This document shows, one piece after another, positions 18,501 to 27,347 of a stretch of 64,000 nt of DNA (position 1 is the stretch's first letter; the number at the start of each line of letters is the position of its first letter). The position numbers were made by a program, and so were the translations under genes. The DNA is from Methylomonas sp. MK1 (GTDB lineage: Bacteria > Pseudomonadota > Gammaproteobacteria > Methylococcales > Methylomonadaceae), in contig NZ_AQOV01000001.1 of assembly GCF_000365425.1 (NCBI RefSeq), positions 930,001-994,000 of the forward strand. The letters run 5' to 3'. Under the pieces are notes generated by a model. It searched no databases, was not told the origin of the DNA, and saw only the letters and a list, made by a program, of their open reading frames with translations.

Positions 18501-19136
18501 ATGAACAAACACTTGCTCACCAAACTGCTTGCGCTGGCATTCGTCGGCTTTTTCCAGACAACTGAAGCGGCCACACTTAATCTTAAATTTACTGACGACA
18601 CGAACATCCGCTCGTTCGCTAAAGGCTCATTTTTTGATGTCAAAATTTATATTAATAGCGTTAATGATCTGGCGGGCTTTGATTTCGACCTGACCTACAA
18701 CAGCACCAATCTGTTCGCGCAATCGCTGACTAGCAGCAGTATTTTTGGCGCTGATACCGAAGCACTCGCCTCGATAAGCACCATCACACCCGGCGTGGGC
18801 GCAGCTTTGGGGAAAATTCATTTTGCCGAATTGCTGTCAGGAGGTAGCGTGACAACTGGATTGAACATCACTGCGCCCACCTTGCTGGGCACCGTCAAAT
18901 TCAAAGCACTCAATATCAGTGCAGGCAATGCCTTAAGTATAATCCCCGACCCTATATATACTCCGGCACAACTACTGTTCCTCTCCGACGGTAGCGGGCC
19001 CGCCACCACAACGATTGGCGCTACTGTCCACGTGACCGCACCAGCCGCCGTTCCGTTGCCTACCTCTGCCTTCTTGTTCGTTCCGGGGCTGTTAGGCGTA
19101 TTAGGGTTTGGCAGAAAACGGGCAGTAAAAGGCTAG
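18501..19136 (+). CDS. Cohesin-like protein with exosortase (PEP-CTERM-type) sorting signal
   Basis: The ATG at 18501 has AAGGAA at 18489-18494 and gives 211 residues. The signal peptide is about 1-20. The middle (about 22-175) has the cohesin-like pattern FDVKIYINSVNDLAGFDFDL, a LGTVKFKAL strand and small polar turns. The C-terminus (VPLPTSAFLFVPGLLGVLGF then RKRA) is the proline motif, membrane segment and basic tail recognised by exosortases in Gram-negative bacteria. The protein is expected at the cell surface. It follows the dockerin gene after 63 bases and is closed by a terminator. Confidence 0.78.
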   Translation: MNKHLLTKLLALAFVGFFQTTEAATLNLKFTDDTNIRSFAKGSFFDVKIYINSVNDLAGFDFDLTYNSTNLFAQSLTSSSIFGADTEALASISTITPGVGAALGKIHFAELLSGGSVTTGLNITAPTLLGTVKFKALNISAGNALSIIPDPIYTPAQLLFLSDGSGPATTTIGATVHVTAPAAVPLPTSAFLFVPGLLGVLGFGRKRAVKG

Positions 19137-19199
19137 AAAGCAGTTCGCCCGGTTTCCGCACCGATTTTGTCCATTGACGGACAAAGCGGTAGCAATTTC

Positions 19200-19230
19200 A
19201 AAAGCCATCTCGCGGGGGATGGCTTTTTCG
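19200..19230 (+). terminator. Rho-independent terminator after cohesin-like gene
   Basis: The arms AAAGCCATC (19201-19209) and GATGGCTTT (19218-19226) form a 9-bp stem with an 8-base loop, followed by a T-rich tract. It closes the dockerin/cohesin transcript 65 bases after its stop codon. Confidence 0.85.
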
Positions 19231-19257
19231 TTTTTAGGAGGCAGTGAAAAAATTGAA

Positions 19258-19286
19258 TTGAACAGCGTTTAGTTTATCGTTATAGT
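19258..19286 (+). promoter_or_regulatory. Sigma-70 promoter upstream of aas
   Basis: TTGAAC at 19258-19263 and TATAGT at 19281-19286 are separated by 17 bases, close to the sigma-70 consensus. It lies between the preceding terminator and the aas start codon, about 55 bases upstream of the ATG. Confidence 0.65.
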
Positions 19287-19340
19287 GCCTCCCGGCAAAT
19301 CGCAATCTGTCTGCTAATATGCGCTTACGGGAGGAACACT

Positions 19341-21509
19341 ATGTTAAAAATTGTTTTACGCTGGCTGTTGACGCTAGTCTATCGAGTGAAAGTCCACGGA
19401 CTTGATAATTATTCCAAAGCCGGCAATCGCGTGTTGATCGTCGCCAATCACACCTCGTTTCTCGATCCATTGTTACTCGGCGTATTTTTACCGGACGACA
19501 TCACCTTTGCGATCAATACCCAAATCTCCGAACGCTGGTGGCTGAAACCGTTTTTACGTTTATCCAAAGTGTTTCCGATGGACCCGACGCATCCCCTGTC
19601 ATTAAAAGCGTTGATTCATCATTTACAAAGCGACACAAAAACCGTGATTTTTCCGGAAGGCCGCATCACGGTCACCGGTTCCTTAATGAAAATCTATGAT
19701 GGCACCGGCATGGTTGCCGACAAGTCGGGGGCGACAATATTGCCTGTCCGAATTGAAGGTGCCGAATTTAGCCGCTTTTCCAGAATGGGCGGAATCTTGC
19801 GCAAACATTGGCTGCCACGCATCGCCATTCACATTCAACCGCCAACGCTGATAGAAACGCACGGCGATGTGACCGGTAAAGCCCGCCGCAAACATAGCGG
19901 TCACATCCTGGCCGACATCATGACCGAAATGATGTTTGCCACCAGCCATTACCAACAAACCATCTTTTCGGCATTGCTGGAAGCTCGCAGATTGTATGGT
20001 GGTAGCTACACCGTTGCCGAGGATCTTGAACGTAAACCTTTAAGCTACGACGCATTGATCACCCGTAGTCTCATCGTTGGAAAACTGATTAGCGCAATTA
20101 CCCAAACAGGCGAGAATGTTGGTGTGTTACTGCCGAATAGCTGCAAGACGCTGAACGTGGTTCTGGGTTTGCAGATTTATAAACGAGTACCGGCCATGTT
20201 GAATTATTCCATAGGTGCAAATGGCATGGCAGCGGCCTGCTGTACCGGGCAAGTCAACACGGTGTTGACTTCGCGCAAGTTCATCGAACTGGCGCATCTC
20301 GGGGATGAAGCGGCCCTATTGGCACAACATGTCAAACTGGTTTATCTGGAAGATCTGGCGACATCATTAACCAGTTTGGATAAGTTACTCGGCTGGTTAA
20401 AGGCTAAAACCGCGGCAATTTGGTACAAGAGCCACGACTATGACGCCGACGACGCAGCGGTCGTGCTGTTTACGTCCGGCTCGGAGGGCTTACCCAAAGG
20501 CGTTGTTCTATCGCACGCCAACATGTTAGCCAATCACAAGCAAATCAGGTCGCGCATCGATTTCGGACCAGGCGACGTGGTACTGAACTTTTTGCCGATG
20601 TTCCATTCTTTCGGATTCAGCGTTGGCACCATGATGGCGGTGCTGAACGGCATGACCAGCTTCTTCTACCCTTCACCCCTGCATTACGCGGTAATACCGG
20701 AAATGGCGTATGAAGTGGGTGCGACCATCATGTTCGGCACCAACACCTTTCTGGCCGCGTATGCCAAAAAAGCCCATCCTTATGATTTTTTCTCCCTGCG
20801 TTACGTGGTAGCCGGTGCGGAAAAATTACAGGAAACCACCCGTACCACTTGGCTAGACAAATTCGGCATCCGTATTCTGGAAGGCTACGGCGCTACCGAA
20901 ACCTCGCCGGTAACCTCTGTAAACACGCCGATGGACTACAAAGCGGGCAGCGTGGGCCGTTTCATGCCGGATATGCTCCACAAGCTGGAACCGGTGCCAG
21001 GTATCGAAAATGCCGGTAAATTACACGTCGCCGGCCCGAACATTATGAAAGGCTATTTACTGCCGGATAATCCCGGCGTATTGGTACCGCCCTGCTCGGC
21101 CGCTTATGGCGAAGGCTGGTACGATACCGGCGATATAGTGCATGTCGACGACGAGGGCTTTATTCATATTCGCGGCCGCAGCAAACGTTTTGCAAAAATC
21201 GGCGGGGAAATGGTCTCGCTGACCGCTGTCGAACAGCTAGCCATCAACGCCTGGCCGGATGCGCAACATGTCGTCGTCAGTTTGCCCGATCCAAAAAAAG
21301 GCGAGCAACTCGTATTGCTGACCACGCGCCGCGATGCCGGCGCCAAACAGTTGGCCGAAGCCTCGACCGGTGTGGCTACCATCAATCTGCCCAAGAAAGT
21401 GTTTGTGCTGGATAAGCTGCCGGTATTGGCGACCGGGAAAACCGATTATCCAGGGGCTACCGCGTTAGCAGCGCGATTGGTGGAAGGCGGCAACGTCGAG
21501 TCTGATTGA
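19341..21509 (+). CDS. aas: Bifunctional 2-acylglycerophosphoethanolamine acyltransferase / acyl-ACP synthetase
   Basis: Aas re-acylates lysophosphatidylethanolamine at the inner membrane, using acyl-ACP made by its own synthetase domain. The N-terminal PlsC-type domain has NHTSFLD (about 35-41) and FPEGRIT. The C-terminal AMP-binding domain has FTSGSEGLPKG at about 377-388, GYGATETSP and YDTGD. At 722 residues it matches the two-domain E. coli enzyme (719 residues). A GGGAGGA ribosome site precedes the ATG. It is followed after 46 bases by lplT, which imports the lysolipid substrate, as in enteric bacteria. Confidence 0.93.
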   Translation: MLKIVLRWLLTLVYRVKVHGLDNYSKAGNRVLIVANHTSFLDPLLLGVFLPDDITFAINTQISERWWLKPFLRLSKVFPMDPTHPLSLKALIHHLQSDTKTVIFPEGRITVTGSLMKIYDGTGMVADKSGATILPVRIEGAEFSRFSRMGGILRKHWLPRIAIHIQPPTLIETHGDVTGKARRKHSGHILADIMTEMMFATSHYQQTIFSALLEARRLYGGSYTVAEDLERKPLSYDALITRSLIVGKLISAITQTGENVGVLLPNSCKTLNVVLGLQIYKRVPAMLNYSIGANGMAAACCTGQVNTVLTSRKFIELAHLGDEAALLAQHVKLVYLEDLATSLTSLDKLLGWLKAKTAAIWYKSHDYDADDAAVVLFTSGSEGLPKGVVLSHANMLANHKQIRSRIDFGPGDVVLNFLPMFHSFGFSVGTMMAVLNGMTSFFYPSPLHYAVIPEMAYEVGATIMFGTNTFLAAYAKKAHPYDFFSLRYVVAGAEKLQETTRTTWLDKFGIRILEGYGATETSPVTSVNTPMDYKAGSVGRFMPDMLHKLEPVPGIENAGKLHVAGPNIMKGYLLPDNPGVLVPPCSAAYGEGWYDTGDIVHVDDEGFIHIRGRSKRFAKIGGEMVSLTAVEQLAINAWPDAQHVVVSLPDPKKGEQLVLLTTRRDAGAKQLAEASTGVATINLPKKVFVLDKLPVLATGKTDYPGATALAARLVEGGNVESD

Positions 21510-21555
21510 CCGCGGCCCACGTCTGTCTTGCCTAACTTAACTACCCTTTAACGCC

Positions 21556-22731
21556 ATGAGCAAACACATCTATCCCCTACTAGTCGCGCAATTCCTTTCC
21601 GCATTTGCCGACAACGCCATTTTATTTACTGTCATCGCCATGGTGATGCAGGACGCGCATCCGGTTAGCTGGTACGTGCCGGCATTGCAAAGCGTATTTC
21701 TGGTGGCATTCGTGGTCTTGGCTCCCTGGGTGGGCGGATTTGCCGACACCCATGCTAAATCGAGGGTGTTGATTGTCGCCAATCTGATCAAGGCTTGCGG
21801 TGCCGGCTTGTTGTTATTTCACGTCGAGCCTCTATTGGCTTATTGTGTGGTCGGTGTCGGCGCAGCACTTTATAGTCCGGCCAAGTACGGCATTTTGCCG
21901 GAACTGGCGGGCCACAACGGCCTGGTCAAAGCCAATAGCTGGATAGAAGGTTCGACAATTCTGGCTATATTAACCGGCATGGTGGTCGGCGCCAAACTGG
22001 CCGATCATTCCACCACTTGGGCCTTGATTGCCACAATAGTCTTGTTTTTGATTTCAGCTGCAACCACCCTATTCTTGCCGATTGGTTTGCGTAAAGCGCC
22101 ACCATCCGGCTCGAAAGTCAGGCTGTTCTACTTGGAAGTTAAAACTTTTCTGGCGATGCCGCGCTCACGGTTCGCGGTGCTGGGCGCGTCCTTATTCTGG
22201 GCGGCCGCTGCCAGCGTGCGGATCATCATCATCGCCTGGGCGCCGTTGGTGTTGATGACGCATAATGCTAGCGACATAGCCAATCTGACGCTGTTTTTGG
22301 CTATCGGCATCATCGCCGGTTCGGTCCTGGTCCCGCACTTGATTCCGCTGGAACATTTGCGCCGCGCCCGAATCCCGGCCTATTTTATGAGCATCTTTAT
22401 CATCGCCCTGAGTTTTACCGAGGCGGTTTGGCCGGCGCGTTTTGTGTTGTTTTTAATGGGTATGGCCGGCGGCATGTTTATCGTACCGATCAACGCGGCA
22501 CTTCAGGATCTTGGTCAACAAAGCATAGGCAGCGGCGGCGCGGTAGCGATGCAGAATTTTTTCCAGAACGTAGCAATGTTATTATCGGTCGGCGGCTATA
22601 CCCTGGCTGCTGCCGAACACGTAACACCTATTGCCGCGCTTATCGGCCTGGGTTTGCTGCTGCTGGCGGCTACTTTTCTGGTGGTTTGGCATTTACCTGA
22701 AGTGGAGCAAGCGCCTTCCAACCTTGAATAA
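21556..22731 (+). CDS. lplT: Lysophospholipid transporter, MFS family
   Basis: The 391-residue membrane protein has about 12 predicted helices and the LplT N-terminal pattern (LLVAQFLSAFADNAILFTVI), plus an MFS loop at GGFADTHAKSRVLI. LplT flips lysophosphatidylethanolamine across the inner membrane to Aas, encoded just upstream on the same strand. The last 62 bases overlap the convergent TetR gene, so the transcripts can pair at their 3' ends. Confidence 0.92.
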   Translation: MSKHIYPLLVAQFLSAFADNAILFTVIAMVMQDAHPVSWYVPALQSVFLVAFVVLAPWVGGFADTHAKSRVLIVANLIKACGAGLLLFHVEPLLAYCVVGVGAALYSPAKYGILPELAGHNGLVKANSWIEGSTILAILTGMVVGAKLADHSTTWALIATIVLFLISAATTLFLPIGLRKAPPSGSKVRLFYLEVKTFLAMPRSRFAVLGASLFWAAAASVRIIIIAWAPLVLMTHNASDIANLTLFLAIGIIAGSVLVPHLIPLEHLRRARIPAYFMSIFIIALSFTEAVWPARFVLFLMGMAGGMFIVPINAALQDLGQQSIGSGGAVAMQNFFQNVAMLLSVGGYTLAAAEHVTPIAALIGLGLLLLAATFLVVWHLPEVEQAPSNLE

Positions 22732-23299
22732 AGGTTTGCACTAACAAATCAACGCTTAGTTTGGATGCTTCAATATCGCTGACTTGCGGTTTGGCGGTTA
22801 GCGACAAAATACAGATCCCATGCACGCCGCTCCACAAGGTTCTGGCAGCCAGCCGGCTTTGCTCGGACGAGCTACCTGGCGTAAGCTGTATAAACAACAC
22901 CTCGACAATGGCAAACATCTGCTCCACTTTTTGTAGATACCAGTCAGGCTGAGGTTCCTCACTCTGGATATCGAATATCATTCGCCAGCGATTGAAATGC
23001 TGGGCGGCAAAATTTAGATAGGTTTCCGCCAAGATCAGAATATTTTCCTCGACGCTGGCGGACGGTACACAGTGGAGCAATTGTTTAGCTAACTCGTCCA
23101 GTGTCCGGCCTTTGACGTGGGTCAGCAAATCGTTCATATTGGCAAACACCATATAAATGCTGCCCACCGTATAGCCAATTTCCATAGCGATTTTACGCAC
23201 CGTCAGAGCGCTATATCCGTCCTCTATGACGATGGTTTCTGCGGCGACCAACACCATTTCCTTAATTTGTTCCTGACTATGTTCGCTTCTTCTTGCCAT
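22670..23299 (-). CDS. TetR-family transcriptional regulator
   Basis: The ATG at 23299 (MARRSEHSQ) is preferred to an upstream frame extension because GAGAA lies before it and TetR proteins normally begin this way. The helix-turn-helix is at about 25-60 (YSALTVRKIAMEIGYTVGSI, YMVF). The C-terminal ligand-binding helices are of the WHG type (RTLWSGVHGICIL), and the full length is 209 residues. Its 3' end overlaps lplT by 62 bases in a tail-to-tail layout. It diverges from the Nudix gene with a 68-base gap, which may hold its operator. The ligand is unknown. Confidence 0.88.
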   Translation of the reverse strand: MARRSEHSQEQIKEMVLVAAETIVIEDGYSALTVRKIAMEIGYTVGSIYMVFANMNDLLTHVKGRTLDELAKQLLHCVPSASVEENILILAETYLNFAAQHFNRWRMIFDIQSEEPQPDWYLQKVEQMFAIVEVLFIQLTPGSSSEQSRLAARTLWSGVHGICILSLTAKPQVSDIEASKLSVDLLVQTFIQGWKALAPLQVNAKPPEK

Positions 23300-23367
23300 A
23301 TGTTCTCTGCGGCATGCACTAAAAACAGCTACCATACACGACCTTGCCTCAGGAATCGATAGTTTAC

Positions 23368-23871
23368 ATGCACAACGAACTTCTCGATGTCGTCGATAAA
23401 GACGATGCCGTTATTGCCCAACAACCCAGATCAGTGATTCACGCCAACAGACTGCGTCATCGGGCCGTGCATATTCTGGTTTTCAACGATGCGGGCCAGT
23501 TGTTTCTGCAAAAGCGCTCGATGAAAAAAGATCTGAACAAAGGCTTATGGGATACCTCAGCGGCAGGTCACGTCGACGCCGGCGAAAGCTATGCCTGTTC
23601 CGCGCCGCGTGAATTACAGGAAGAATTGGGCGTATCTGTCGATAGCCTGGAAGGCTTATTCAAACTGGAGCCTAGCACCGATTTAGGTATGGAATTTATT
23701 CAGGTCTACCGCTGCCGGCATAACGGACCGTTTGATCTGGCGACTGATGAAATCGACGAAGGTTGCTGGGTGGATCAGGTTATCTTGGACGAGCGAGTAG
23801 TCGCTAATGATCCGACCTTGACGCTTACATTCAAAATTATCTGGCAACAGTTTAGGAATATCGCAAACTAA
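23368..23871 (+). CDS. Nudix hydrolase
   Basis: The Nudix box is complete: GHVDAGESYACSAPRELQEE then LGV, with the metal-binding REXXEE. The 167-residue size and the flanking VHILVFNDAGQLFLQKRS and KGLWDTSAAG fit the YfcD / isopentenyl-diphosphate isomerase-like subgroup (DVVDKDD start). These enzymes hydrolyse a nucleoside diphosphate linked to another group; the exact substrate cannot be told. I chose the ATG at 23368 over a TTG at 23344. It is divergent from the TetR gene. Confidence 0.88.
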   Translation: MHNELLDVVDKDDAVIAQQPRSVIHANRLRHRAVHILVFNDAGQLFLQKRSMKKDLNKGLWDTSAAGHVDAGESYACSAPRELQEELGVSVDSLEGLFKLEPSTDLGMEFIQVYRCRHNGPFDLATDEIDEGCWVDQVILDERVVANDPTLTLTFKIIWQQFRNIAN

Positions 23872-23940
23872 AATGTATGCCGATATTCATGATGAATGTC
23901 ACTTCAGCGATGAAATGAAATCGCGGGTAAAACAAGAAAG

Positions 23941-24017
23941 TGGCGGAGCGGACGGGGCTCGAACCCGCGACCCCCGGCGTGACAGGCCGGTATTCTAACC
24001 AACTGAACTACCGCTCC
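23941..24017 (-). tRNA. tRNA-Asp (GTC)
   Basis: The 77-base cloverleaf on the minus strand begins GGAGCGG and ends CCGCTCC, G, CCA. The anticodon loop CTGTCAC gives GTC. The T-arm GGTTCGAGCC and D-arm AGTTCAGTTGGTTAGA are canonical. The encoded CCA tail is present. A promoter lies just upstream. Confidence 0.97.
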
Positions 24018-24034
24018 GCAGTAGAGAGCGGCGC

Positions 24035-24062
24035 ATTTTACAGTATATCCCCTACGCGTCAA
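24035..24062 (-). promoter_or_regulatory. Promoter of tRNA-Asp
   Basis: Read on the minus strand, TTGACG (24062-24057) and TAAAAT (24040-24035) are 16 bases apart, followed by a GC-rich discriminator (GCGCC). The -10 box ends 18 bases before the mature tRNA. This is the expected arrangement for a strong, stringently controlled tRNA promoter. Confidence 0.7.
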
Positions 24063-24081
24063 GCAAAAGCCCAAATTAATT

Positions 24082-24741
24082 ATGCCGGCACTATCCTGCC
24101 CACTTTGTAGTAGCCCGAATACCCGTCATTTTCACAGCGACTCAAAACGCGATTACAAACGTTGCCAGAATTGCTTATTGGTGTATGTCGATTGCTCGCA
24201 GCATATTTCACTAAGCCAGGAAAAGGCTATTTATGATCTGCATCAAAACGCCATCGACGATCCGGGCTACATTGTATTTCTATCGCGCTTGGCGAAGCCT
24301 CTGCTGGAAAGATTGCCTAACAATTCTGAAGGCCTTGACTACGGCTGCGGCCCCGGCCCGGCGCTCGCAAATCTCTTAAAAGCCCAAGGTCATCGAATAA
24401 GTGTCTACGACCCATTCTATGCGGACTTTCCTGAGCACCTGCACCAAACCTACGACTTTATCGTCTGCACCGAGGTGGTAGAGCATTTTCGTGCGCCAAA
24501 ACGCGAATTCGACGCACTATTTGAGTTATTGAAACCCGGCGGCTGGCTGGGCATTATGACCAAATTGGTCATCGATGCCGAAGCCTTTGCCAAATGGCAT
24601 TACAAAAACGATCAAACCCACATCGCTTTTTTTTCGCGGCCAACATTTCGTTGGTTAGCGGCGCATTACCACTGCCAAATTGAATTCATCGGCAACGACG
24701 CGATTATTCTGCAACGCAATCCTCGCCATTACAACGATTGA
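24082..24741 (+). CDS. SAM-dependent methyltransferase with N-terminal zinc ribbon
   Basis: The 219-residue protein opens with a CPLC...CQNC pair typical of a small zinc ribbon (about 6-31). A class I methyltransferase fold follows with motif I LDYGCGPGPAL (about 82-92), ISVYDP and the EVVEHF/LLKPGGWLGIM block. This layout is common in Gram-negative methyltransferases of unknown substrate. The last 38 bases overlap the end of the convergent CDF gene. Confidence 0.85.
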   Translation: MPALSCPLCSSPNTRHFHSDSKRDYKRCQNCLLVYVDCSQHISLSQEKAIYDLHQNAIDDPGYIVFLSRLAKPLLERLPNNSEGLDYGCGPGPALANLLKAQGHRISVYDPFYADFPEHLHQTYDFIVCTEVVEHFRAPKREFDALFELLKPGGWLGIMTKLVIDAEAFAKWHYKNDQTHIAFFSRPTFRWLAAHYHCQIEFIGNDAIILQRNPRHYND

Positions 24742-25729
24742 CCTCCACGGTGATGTGGTCGAGCTGCGCGAATTTGGCCAATAGATTCTTATAATAACTG
24801 GGCGATTTTGGCTGCTGGGTGACCAAAACCACGATTGCCGCATAATGATTCGCACTAACGGGCCAAACATGCAGATCGCTGACACGGCATTCGCCGTCAT
24901 CCTCCAGCGCAGCTTGTATTGCTAGGGTATATTTAGGGTTCATGGTTTGGTCCAGCAACACCGGACTAGTTTCTTTGATTAAACCGTAAGCCCAGACCAA
25001 GATCACTGTCGCGCCAACAAAACCCATCACCGTGTCCAGCCATACCCAGCCGTAATACTTGCCTGCGACCAAAGCGACGATGGCTAATACCGAAGTTAGC
25101 GCATCGGCCATTACATGCAGATAGGCCGCCCTTAGATTGTGATCCTGATGTTGGGGTCGATGACCGTGGTCCTTGTGATCATGATCATGATCGTGTTCGT
25201 CATGGTCATGGTCATGGTCATGGTCATGGTCATGGTCATGGTGAGAATTATGCCCGTGTCCATGGTGATGACCGTGATGGTCCCGTAATAACAGCGCGCT
25301 TAACAGATTGATCAACAAACCCACTTGCGCTACTAAAATCGCCTCGTCAAAGCGAATGATTTCCGGCATTAGCAGCCTTTGTACCGAGTCGGCAATCATC
25401 ACCAAGGCTACCATCGCCAATGCTATCGAACTGGCAAATCCGCCCAACACGCCGACCTTGGCGGGACTAAACGCGAAAGTTTGGTCATCCTGGTGGATAC
25501 GACTGTAACGATAAGCGAAGATCGCGATCATAAATGCCACCACATGGGTAGCCATGTGCCAACCGTCCGCCAACAGAGCCATCGAATGAAACTGCATGCC
25601 AGCGACGATTTCCACAATCATCGTTGCAAACGTCAAAAGCAGCACCCATTTCGTGCGCCGCTCGCCTTTGCGATTGATCCGCGCAAAATCGTGCGAATGT
25701 TGCCAGTTACTCAATTGATGTTCATGCAT
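24704..25729 (-). CDS. Cation diffusion facilitator metal exporter, DmeF-like
   Basis: CDF proteins export divalent metals (Co, Ni, Zn, Cd) in exchange for protons. The ATG at 25729 has AAGGAA 6 bases upstream and gives 341 residues. The N-terminal cytosolic segment starts MHEHQLSNWQH. Six membrane helices include the metal site HSMALLADGWHM in helix 2 and MADALTSVLAIV in helix 5. Between helices 4 and 5 is a long His/Asp-rich loop of HD repeats. Start, His loop and C-terminal domain fit DmeF (Co/Ni) better than ZitB. There is no RcnR-type regulator nearby. Confidence 0.88.
   Translation of the reverse strand: MHEHQLSNWQHSHDFARINRKGERRTKWVLLLTFATMIVEIVAGMQFHSMALLADGWHMATHVVAFMIAIFAYRYSRIHQDDQTFAFSPAKVGVLGGFASSIALAMVALVMIADSVQRLLMPEIIRFDEAILVAQVGLLINLLSALLLRDHHGHHHGHGHNSHHDHDHDHDHDHDHDEHDHDHDHKDHGHRPQHQDHNLRAAYLHVMADALTSVLAIVALVAGKYYGWVWLDTVMGFVGATVILVWAYGLIKETSPVLLDQTMNPKYTLAIQAALEDDGECRVSDLHVWPVSANHYAAIVVLVTQQPKSPSYYKNLLAKFAQLDHITVEVNRCNGEDCVAE
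25201..25242. repeat. 7 copies of hexamer CATGGT inside CDF gene
   Basis: Seven perfect tandem copies of a 6-base unit encode alternating His-Asp in the metal-binding loop. Unit changes keep the frame, so slippage would lengthen or shorten the loop without destroying the protein. Degenerate copies (ATGATC-type) flank the array. Confidence 0.95.
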
Positions 25730-25889
25730 CCGTAGTTCCTTGTTCTCCACAGCCGAAACCTTCACCGAGGCACCATTCTAGCGCAGCTTACCGGGAAACA
25801 CTTCCGCAAAGTAAAAGCGCCTGGTATTTGCGGCAAACCGCCGTAAAATAGGATTTTGAAACTATTCGCCCTTCACTCTCAAGTATTCG

Positions 25890-27233
25890 ATGAGTAATTC
25901 CGAACACATCTTCAGCGTATCCCAGCTAAACCGCGAAGCCAAACGTTTGCTGGCCGGCCACTTCTTGACCGTGCAGGTACAAGGCGAGATTTCCAATCTC
26001 AGCCTACCCTCATCCGGCCATTACTACTTTACGTTGAAAGACGCGCAAGCCCAGATTCGCTGTGCCATGTTCAAAGGCCAGCAGCAGCGGCTGCGCTTCA
26101 AACCGGCCAACGGCAATCTAGTTGTCGCGACCGCGCAAGTCAGTTTGTACGAACCGCGCGGCGATTACCAACTGGTGGTGGAACAGCTGGAAGAAGCCGG
26201 TGACGGTGCATTACGACTGGCTTACGAACGCCTGAAGCAAAAACTATTGCTTGAAGGCTTGTTCGAGCAAAACCGCAAGAAACCGATACCGCAATTGCCA
26301 AAGCAAATAGGTGTCATCACCTCGGCCAGCGGCGCGGCTATTCACGACATTCTCAGCGTTTTGAAACGGCGCTTCCCGGCCATCCCGGTGTTGATCTATC
26401 CGGTGGCCGTGCAGGGCGAGAGTGCCAAATTTGAAATCTGCGCGGCACTGGAAACAGCAAATAAACAAGACTTGGTGGATGTAATCATCCTGGCGCGCGG
26501 CGGCGGTTCGCTTGAGGATTTGTGGGCCTTTAACGAAGAAATTGTGGCCCGGGCAGTAGCGGCCAGCCAGATTCCGGTGATTTCTGCAGTTGGCCACGAA
26601 GTAGATTTCAGTATCGCCGATTTCGTCGCCGATTTGCGCGCACCGACACCATCGGCAGCGGCCGAATGCGCTGTGCCGGACCAATCCGCGTGGCTGAACC
26701 TTTTTGCGGCTATCGAGCGCCAACTTACTCGACAGATGCAGGATAAATTACAGCAGCAGCAGTTGCATTTGACCTGGCTAAACAAAGCCCTACAAACCCA
26801 ACATCCAGGCGAAAAACTACAACGTAATACACAGCGTCTGGACGAATTGGAACAACGCTTGAATCGCTCAACACAAGCCGGCTTGAAACTGCGCCTCCAG
26901 CGCCTGGCGCTAAACGCGCAGCGTCTGAACAGTCAGCAGCCGTTGGCATCAATTCACGGCTATCGGCTCCAGCTTGATTACTTCCAACAACGATTAAGCC
27001 GTTCCATGCAAATTAAACTGACGGCATTGAAAAACCGGCAACACGCGACGGCACAAACCTTACATGCGATCAGCCCACTGGCAACGCTGGAACGCGGTTA
27101 CGCTATTGTGCAGCGACACGAAAGCTCCCAGCTAGTTAAGTCGGTTAAACAGTTAGCCAAGCTTGAACTGCTCGATATTAGAATGGCCGATGGTCACATT
27201 GTTAGTAGAGTTGATAAGGTAATACCCGATTAA
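25890..27233 (+). CDS. xseA: Exodeoxyribonuclease VII large subunit
   Basis: XseA is the catalytic subunit of exonuclease VII, which degrades single-stranded DNA to oligonucleotides with XseB (not in this window). The 447-residue protein has the N-terminal OB-fold (SNLSLPSSGHYYFTLKDAQA), the catalytic core with GVITSASGAAIHDIL and ILARGGGSLEDLWAFN, VISAVGHEVDFSIADFVAD, and a coiled-coil C-terminus. Length and motifs match the family. It is a single gene on the plus strand. Confidence 0.95.
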   Translation: MSNSEHIFSVSQLNREAKRLLAGHFLTVQVQGEISNLSLPSSGHYYFTLKDAQAQIRCAMFKGQQQRLRFKPANGNLVVATAQVSLYEPRGDYQLVVEQLEEAGDGALRLAYERLKQKLLLEGLFEQNRKKPIPQLPKQIGVITSASGAAIHDILSVLKRRFPAIPVLIYPVAVQGESAKFEICAALETANKQDLVDVIILARGGGSLEDLWAFNEEIVARAVAASQIPVISAVGHEVDFSIADFVADLRAPTPSAAAECAVPDQSAWLNLFAAIERQLTRQMQDKLQQQQLHLTWLNKALQTQHPGEKLQRNTQRLDELEQRLNRSTQAGLKLRLQRLALNAQRLNSQQPLASIHGYRLQLDYFQQRLSRSMQIKLTALKNRQHATAQTLHAISPLATLERGYAIVQRHESSQLVKSVKQLAKLELLDIRMADGHIVSRVDKVIPD

Positions 27234-27347
27234 ATCTTGCCTGCGCTTTAATTGCCACCGACGATCATCCACCCAGTTTGTCATTGGCAATTACCGGGCA
27301 TAAAACATGCTTATTTGTATTAGTTTAAAAATCACACGAGTGTTCAT

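Noticed and set aside
25141-25260. Possible CRISPR or minisatellite from repeated CATGGT units
   Set aside because: The units are coding hexamers in the His/Asp loop of the metal exporter, with no spacers.
26244-26785. Minus-strand open frames of 129-159 codons inside xseA
   Set aside because: They lie antisense to conserved exonuclease motifs and show no protein family pattern.
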